A DNA stretch of 25,410 nt from JAHWJR01 sp035942035 (GTDB lineage Bacteria > Actinomycetota > Acidimicrobiia > Acidimicrobiales > CADCSY01). The notes below the pieces were generated by a model. The model was not told where the DNA came from. It was given only the letters and a program-made list of their open reading frames with translations, and made no database searches. Shown here in pieces: positions 22,546 to 25,410 of this stretch (position 1 is the first letter of the stretch; each line of letters begins with the position of its first letter). The DNA lies in assembly GCA_035942035.1 (NCBI GenBank), contig DASZDK010000053.1:1-25410 (forward strand), written 5' to 3'. The position numbers were made by a program, and so were the translations under genes.

Positions 22546-23256
22546 TCAGTGGCGGTTCTCGAACTCTTCGTTGCCGCCCATCCAGCTGAAGAGCAGGTAC
22601 TGCCAGCTGGCGTGCTCCTGATGGTCGTGGCTGGCGCGCAGGTTGCGGTACGCCTCGTCGAACTCGGTCCCACCCTCGAACCACATGATCGAATTTGGGT
22701 CGTCGCTGTGGTCGAGCCCGAGAGCGTGGCCGAGCTCGTGGATCATCACCTCGGTCCGCCGTGCCTGGTTCAGCCGGCAGTCATCGCAGACCTGGATGAA
22801 GGCGCCCTGGATGTGGCCGTTGCTCAACGTGTCGTGGCTGATGCCGTCGAAGGGGCCCTCGGCCCTGGTGTCACCGAGGCACACGGCGATGCGGGTGCCG
22901 TCGAAGCCACAGTCGCCCGTGCCGGTCTCCCAGGTCAGCCGCAGGTCGGCGCCGGCGGCGTTCCAGACCTCGACCGCGTCCTGGCTGGCGTGCTGCCAGG
23001 AGTGGACATCCGTCTGGTCGACCACCACGAGATCGCGTGACCCCACCGGCCAGTGGGCGTCGTTGGCGAACACCGTGGTGGCGGTGAACGAGGAGATCCC
23101 CACCCAGACGAGGGTCGGGGCCATGATGCCGAGCAGGGCAATGCGTTCGGCCGGTCGAGCCCGCCGGCCGAGCTGGACGAAACGGACGCCGAAGGCGGCG
23201 AGCATGGCGACAAAGGACCCGAGGGCCAACCATCCGAGAGTCATCGCGCGCTCCAT
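22546..23256 (-). CDS. Membrane-anchored matrixin-like metalloprotease
   Basis: A 236-residue protein with two N-terminal hydrophobic helices (about 7-27 and 38-58) and an external zinc protease domain. The zinc motif HELGHALGLDH (173-183) and the Met-turn SIMW (189-192) define a metzincin, closest to the matrixins (M10A). Two cysteine pairs (116/126 and 157/160) could form disulfides or a second metal site. There is no obvious propeptide cysteine switch. The substrate is unknown; external protein processing is inferred. ATG 23256 was chosen because the first helix follows at once and GGAGG lies upstream; ATG 23244 is an alternative. It is convergent with bfr. Confidence 0.85.
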   Translation of the reverse strand: MERAMTLGWLALGSFVAMLAAFGVRFVQLGRRARPAERIALLGIMAPTLVWVGISSFTATTVFANDAHWPVGSRDLVVVDQTDVHSWQHASQDAVEVWNAAGADLRLTWETGTGDCGFDGTRIAVCLGDTRAEGPFDGISHDTLSNGHIQGAFIQVCDDCRLNQARRTEVMIHELGHALGLDHSDDPNSIMWFEGGTEFDEAYRNLRASHDHQEHASWQYLLFSWMGGNEEFENRH

Positions 23257-23363
23257 GAGACTGGCCTCCGTGGAGGCGAGGGGAAGAATCGGTGGCGCCG
23301 CCCGCCAGGGCTCAGCTCGATGCCGGGGGATGTTCCCCTGTCCGTCGTGCGGCAACTACGTCT

Positions 23364-23387
23364 GGTGTACGTATCGGCACGTACGCC
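23364..23387 (-). promoter_or_regulatory. Inverted repeat upstream of the matrixin-like gene
   Basis: GGTGTACGT-ATCGGC-ACGTACGCC pairs over 9 bp with one wobble pair. It lies 108 bp before the matrixin start and 43 nt beyond the end of the tRNA-like gene on the same strand. It could be an operator or a terminator of the tRNA-like unit. A smaller hairpin GGGGA-TGT-TCCCC lies at 23326-23338. Confidence 0.4.
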
Positions 23388-23422
23388 CGGATCTTGAGTC
23401 GCCGATGCGACATCGTGTGGAC

Positions 23423-23455
23423 GTGGACGTGGTGGAGGTGGTGGGAATCGAACCC
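23423..23455 (-). repeat. Direct repeat of the tmRNA 3' end, distal copy
   Basis: 32 of 33 bases match 24740-24772 in the same orientation. The match covers the T-loop, acceptor 3' strand, CCA and 7 further bases (CGTCCAC). Two bounded copies in the same orientation, one of them a tmRNA 3' end, look like the attachment sites of an integrated element. Confidence 0.8.
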
Positions 23456-23503
23456 CGTCATCCAGCTTGGGAAGCCGATGTTCTGCCTCTGAACGACAGC
23501 CGC
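23430..23503 (-). tRNA. tRNA-Gly(CCC)-like gene with tmRNA-type 3' end, probable chimera or pseudogene
   Basis: Read on the minus strand, the 74-nt unit has a good D-arm (GTTC-AGAGGCA-GAAC), an anticodon arm TCGGC-TTCCCAA-GCTGG with anticodon CCC, and a T-loop TTCGATT, ending in CCA. The 5' acceptor strand GCGGCTG is normal for tRNA-Gly and would require CAGCCGC at the 3' side, but that side reads CACCTCC, the tmRNA acceptor strand. This leaves two C-C mismatches in the acceptor stem, and the T-stem has two mismatches. I infer that the 3' third was replaced by tmRNA sequence and that charging with glycine is unlikely. Confidence 0.6.
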
Positions 23504-23563
23504 GTACGGGCTGCGAGCGAGCAAAGGGACCTTCCCGGAATGGGTGCGCCGCCGGCGGTCCTC

Positions 23564-23725
23564 TCAGACCGTGACGAGCCGTCCGGTGAGGCCCAACGCT
23601 CGGCCGGTCGGCCAGCCGCGGTCCGTCGTCACCAGGACATCGGCGCCCTGCGCCTGCTCACCGCGGCCGGCCCCTCGCGCGCTGGCCCCAGGAGCACCTT
23701 GGCAGGACGACCAGCTCGGGCGTCA
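23564..23725 (-). pseudogene. Possible broken coding remnant after the SPFH gene
   Basis: On the minus strand a GTG overlaps the SPFH stop (GTGA) and begins 'TPELVVL', but that frame stops after about 22 codons. In another frame a protein-like end follows: ADVLVTTDRGWPTGRALGL, then TGRLVTV and a stop at 23564. The D/T/D pattern recalls the C-terminus of PIN- or NYN-type nuclease domains, but this is a weak impression. One frameshift would join the two parts. No start, promoter or full domain is present. Confidence 0.25.
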
Positions 23726-24499
23726 CGCGCCCGGGTCGCTGTCCTCGGGAGCCTTGGGGTCGGCTGGCGCCGGCGTGCGGGCGGCACCCAGTGGGGGGGT
23801 GCCGATGACCACGGTGTGGCCCGTCGAGGCCTCGAGGTGCTGGAGGAGGCGGAGCTGCACCATGGCGGGGTTGTCGGTGGCCATGCGCGCCGCGTTGGCG
23901 AGGTTCCGCAGGGCCGCCGTCTCCCCTCGCGCCCGCTCCAGGGCCGCGGCTCCCTGTGCCCGCGCGAGAAGGATCTCGGCCTGGGCTCGCTTGAGCTCGC
24001 TGGGGAGGATGACGTCCTTCATCTCCAGTCGCTCGACGGCGAGACCGAGTGCGTCGACGCCGCGCACCAGAGCCAGGAGGCGACTGCCCATGTCACTGCG
24101 GTTGCCGACGAGGTCGTCGATCGTTGCCGCGGCGACCAGTTCCCGCAGGGCGACCTGTACCGCAAGGTAGAGAGCCTGCTCGGCGTCGCGGCTGGCGGTG
24201 ACGTAGGCGATGGGGTCGGTGATGCGTACCTGACCGGCGGCCGTGATCTTGACCGTGGGTCCGTCGGCCGTGGGGACCTCCTGGGTGGGCACGAGCAGGG
24301 TCCACGGCCGCATGTCGAGGATGCGCAGGACGAGACCTGTGCGCCACCGGCGGCGCGCGCCCGGGCCAAGGACAGCGTCGAGGCGCCCGCGCCGGAACAG
24401 CAGGCCCTGCTCCCACTCGTTGACCGTGACGCGGTGACCCGGTAGCAGTCGCCGGGCCCTGGTCTCGCCATCGAAGCCGTAGTTGCGCCACATCTCCAT
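23723..24499 (-). CDS. SPFH/Band 7 (stomatin-like) protein without membrane anchor
   Basis: A 258-residue protein with an SPFH domain (about 24-165: VTVNEWEQGLLFRRGRL, GPGARRRW, VKITAAGQVRITDPIAYV, YLAVQVALRELVAAATIDDLV, LGLAVERLEMKDVILPSELKRA), an Ala/Glu/Arg-rich helix (about 166-215) and a Pro/Ala-rich tail. MKDVILPSEL is close to the slipin/stomatin signature. These proteins form membrane-associated rings, but the hairpin or TM segment usual at the N-terminus is absent: the protein begins at WRNYGFDGETRARRLLPGH. The start is uncertain between ATG 24499 and ATG 24493; the frame runs open to 24601, though that extension is low in recognisable content. The gene lies inside the segment bounded by tmRNA-end repeats. 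Confidence 0.82.
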   Translation of the reverse strand: MEMWRNYGFDGETRARRLLPGHRVTVNEWEQGLLFRRGRLDAVLGPGARRRWRTGLVLRILDMRPWTLLVPTQEVPTADGPTVKITAAGQVRITDPIAYVTASRDAEQALYLAVQVALRELVAAATIDDLVGNRSDMGSRLLALVRGVDALGLAVERLEMKDVILPSELKRAQAEILLARAQGAAALERARGETAALRNLANAARMATDNPAMVQLRLLQHLEASTGHTVVIGTPPLGAARTPAPADPKAPEDSDPGA

Positions 24500-24621
24500 C
24501 GTCTGCACCACCGTTGCTCGTTGGGCTCGGGTGATTCCCCGTGCGAGTCGCCCCGGTCGACTGGGAAGGCGGCGGGGGCTCGGAGCCCGCTGGGCCGCCA
24601 ACCGGTAACGCCGACCGGGGC

Positions 24622-24668
24622 TCGTCGCGTGGGAGTCGAACCCGTGCTACACCAAGGAGCGGCGGACG
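24622..24668 (-). pseudogene. tRNA-like fragment lacking an anticodon arm
   Basis: Minus strand order: CGTCCGC (acceptor-like), a D-arm-like GCT-CCTTGGTGT-AGC, directly a T-arm-like ACGGG-TTCGACT-CCCAC, then GCGACG, which re-pairs with CGTC-GC around one bulged C. The anticodon arm is missing. It looks like a decayed tRNA, 79 bp beyond the tmRNA 3' end. The rest of the 247-bp gap 24500-24746 shows no other feature. Confidence 0.35.
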
Positions 24669-24739
24669 AACACGCGGAACACGGTCCGGCACGCCGGCCC
24701 GGCCGCTCATCCCGCCGCGCCAGCGACGATACATGGTAG

Positions 24740-24772
24740 GTGGACGTGGTGGAGGTGGCGGGAATCGAACCC
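24740..24772 (-). repeat. Direct repeat of the tmRNA 3' end, tmRNA copy
   Basis: This is the proper 3' end of ssrA plus 7 bases beyond CCA. 32 of 33 bases recur at 23423-23455; the single difference is one T-stem base. The two copies are 1317 bp apart. Confidence 0.8.
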
Positions 24773-25104
24773 GCGTCCTTCAGCTTCTCGACCAGACTTC
24801 TCCGAGCGCAGCCGGTGGAGGATTGTCGGGCGGTCACACGTCACCGGCACTCGGCGACCGCCGTAGTCAGCTTGATGTCCCTCCCGGGTCGCTGACCCCC
24901 CGGAAGGTGAGCCCCGCTGGATGACGCCCGGTTCCGCTCCGCAGGGCCGGGAGCGGGAGGACGTCGCTCAAGCTACTTACGCAGCGAAAGCGAGGTTGTC
25001 GTCGTTGACGGCATTTATGGTTGTTCCCGGCTCTTTTACGTGGTTCCGGGGACCACGGCTCGCTTCTCTGGCCTCGAGCACCGAAGTCGAAACCGATCAC
25101 CCCC
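24747..25104 (-). ncRNA. ssrA: Transfer-messenger RNA
   Basis: tmRNA rescues ribosomes stalled on broken messages and tags the peptide for proteolysis. The 5' end GGGGGTGATCGGTTTCGAC and the 3' end GGTTCGATTCCCGCC plus ACCTCCACCA form the tRNA-like domain; GGGGGTG pairs with CACCTCC over 7 bp with one G-U. The total of 358 nt is normal for a one-piece tmRNA. The reading frame at 25012-24977 gives the tag AVNDDNLAFAA, ending in the hydrophobic LAFAA that ClpXP and FtsH recognise. smpB lies directly upstream on the same strand. The 3' end is duplicated at 23423-23455. Confidence 0.96.
24977..25012 (-). other. tmRNA tag reading frame
   Basis: Resume codon GCC (25012-25010) follows CCATAAAT, and the frame reads AVNDDNLAFAA then TAA. 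The tag has the usual form: polar acidic start and LA-F-AA degron end. Confidence 0.9.
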
Positions 25105-25118
25105 AAGAGGGTCTCGCC

Positions 25119-25124
25119 ATCCTA
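25119..25124 (-). promoter_or_regulatory. -10 box of ssrA
   Basis: TAGGAT on the minus strand lies 14 nt before the mature 5' end, leaving a short precursor for RNase P to remove. No clear -35 is seen. Confidence 0.5.
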
Positions 25125-25157
25125 CCCGTCATCCGGCGGAGATCACGGGGCGGTTAC

Positions 25158-25410
25158 TCAGCCGCCGGGACGGGCGGCCATGGCCCGGTCGACGTCGCGG
25201 CGGACGTCCCGCTCGGCGATGGCCCGGCGCTTGTCGTGGCGCCTGCGGCCCCGGGCCAGTCCGAGCTCCACCTTGGCCCGGGAGCCGTTGAAGTACACCG
25301 AGAGGGGGACGAGGGTGAGGTGCTCGGCCTCGAGCCGCCGGCGGATCTCGTCGATCTGGTGACGGCGCAGCAGGAGCTTGCGGAGCCGCTCGGGGTCGTG
25401 GCCGTCGAAG
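25158..25410 (-). CDS. smpB: SsrA-binding protein SmpB (3' part, cut by window edge)
   Basis: SmpB carries tmRNA into the stalled ribosome. The window holds the last 84 codons: FDGHDPERLRKLLLRR, HQIDEIRRRLEAEHLTLVPLSVYF, then SRAKVELGLARGRRRHDKRRAIAERD and the end VDRAMAARPGG. KLLL, LTLVPL, KVELGLARG and HDKR are family hallmarks, the last being the start of the basic tail that enters the decoding site. The N-terminal half lies outside the window. It stops 53 bp before the mature 5' end of ssrA on the same strand, the usual pairing. Confidence 0.95.
   Translation of the reverse strand, partial: FDGHDPERLRKLLLRRHQIDEIRRRLEAEHLTLVPLSVYFNGSRAKVELGLARGRRRHDKRRAIAERDVRRDVDRAMAARPGG

Noticed and set aside
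23411..23435. GTGGAC microrepeats as a tandem repeat or CRISPR-like array
   Set aside because: Only two or three 6-bp units occur, with no spacers; this is part of the tmRNA-end repeat and its flank. No CRISPR array was seen in the window.
22643..24445. 600-codon open frame on the plus strand
   Set aside because: It runs antisense to the matrixin-like gene, the tRNA-like gene and the SPFH gene and contains no recognisable domain.
24500..24601. N-terminal extension of the SPFH protein
   Set aside because: The added residues are Arg/Pro/Ala-rich without similarity or a TM segment, and no start signal is seen there.
1..25410. Insertion sequence or prophage genes
   Set aside because: No transposase, integrase or phage structural gene was recognised; the mobile-element case rests only on repeats.

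Overview
This is a GC-rich window from a member of the Actinobacteria (Actinomycetota), most likely a deep-branching, non-mycobacterial lineage such as the Acidimicrobiia. The lineage call rests on the DUF3499 gene, bifunctional phosphoglucose/phosphomannose isomerase, long-form AhcY, an IdeR/DtxR-like iron box, and many TANNNT boxes placed 6-8 nt from start codons, the actinobacterial leaderless pattern. The blocks comF-hpf-secA, prfB-ftsE-ftsX and smpB-ssrA are also gene neighbourhoods familiar from mycobacteria (from memory).

Layout. 1-2.1 kb: ftsH on the minus strand with an intrinsic terminator, divergent from a DUF3499 gene. 2.4-3.5 kb: a CPBP membrane protease whose reading frame runs on through a small zinc-ribbon gene. 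3.6-10.1 kb: envelope sugar block, with a large multi-spanning membrane protein, a GtrA-glycosyltransferase 2 fusion, phosphomannomutase, a UPF0434/Trm112-like protein and a phosphoglucose/phosphomannose isomerase. 10.2-11.6 kb: ahcY, convergent with a YczE-type membrane protein. 12.3-12.8 kb: dispersed repeats and a 64-residue membrane peptide gene divergent from comF. 13.4-17.1 kb: comF, a roughly 262-nt structured leader RNA, long-form hpf and secA. 17.1-21.3 kb: prfB, ftsE, ftsX and an M23 peptidase with long coiled coil, a likely FtsEX-controlled wall hydrolase. 21.4-22.5 kb: an iron cluster (unknown gene, bfd, bfr) behind a candidate IdeR box. 22.5-24.5 kb, minus strand: a membrane-anchored matrixin-like protease and an SPFH protein. 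24.7-25.4 kb, minus strand: tmRNA and the 3' part of smpB.

How the genes work together. The isomerase and phosphomannomutase convert fructose-6-phosphate to mannose-1-phosphate, which could feed a polyprenyl-phosphate mannose-type glycosyltransferase and lipid-linked glycosylation. FtsE and FtsX would transmit a division signal to the exported M23 enzyme. Bfr stores iron and Bfd would help release it. FtsH, SecA, HPF, RF2, SmpB and tmRNA form a protein and ribosome quality-control and export set.

Most unusual signals: (1) the hpf leader, closed by an 11-bp helix joining its two ends and holding several hairpins, in the position of the raiA-motif RNA; (2) a tRNA-Gly(CCC)-like gene whose 3' end has been replaced by a near-identical copy of the tmRNA 3' end, giving 33-bp direct repeats that bracket a 1.3-kb segment with an SPFH gene; (3) an 80-bp dispersed repeat with a hairpin core, seen in three or four places, one of which supplies the C-terminus of a glycosyltransferase; (4) start-proximal -10 boxes in front of at least ten genes; (5) an iron box ahead of an unknown protein and bfd-bfr.
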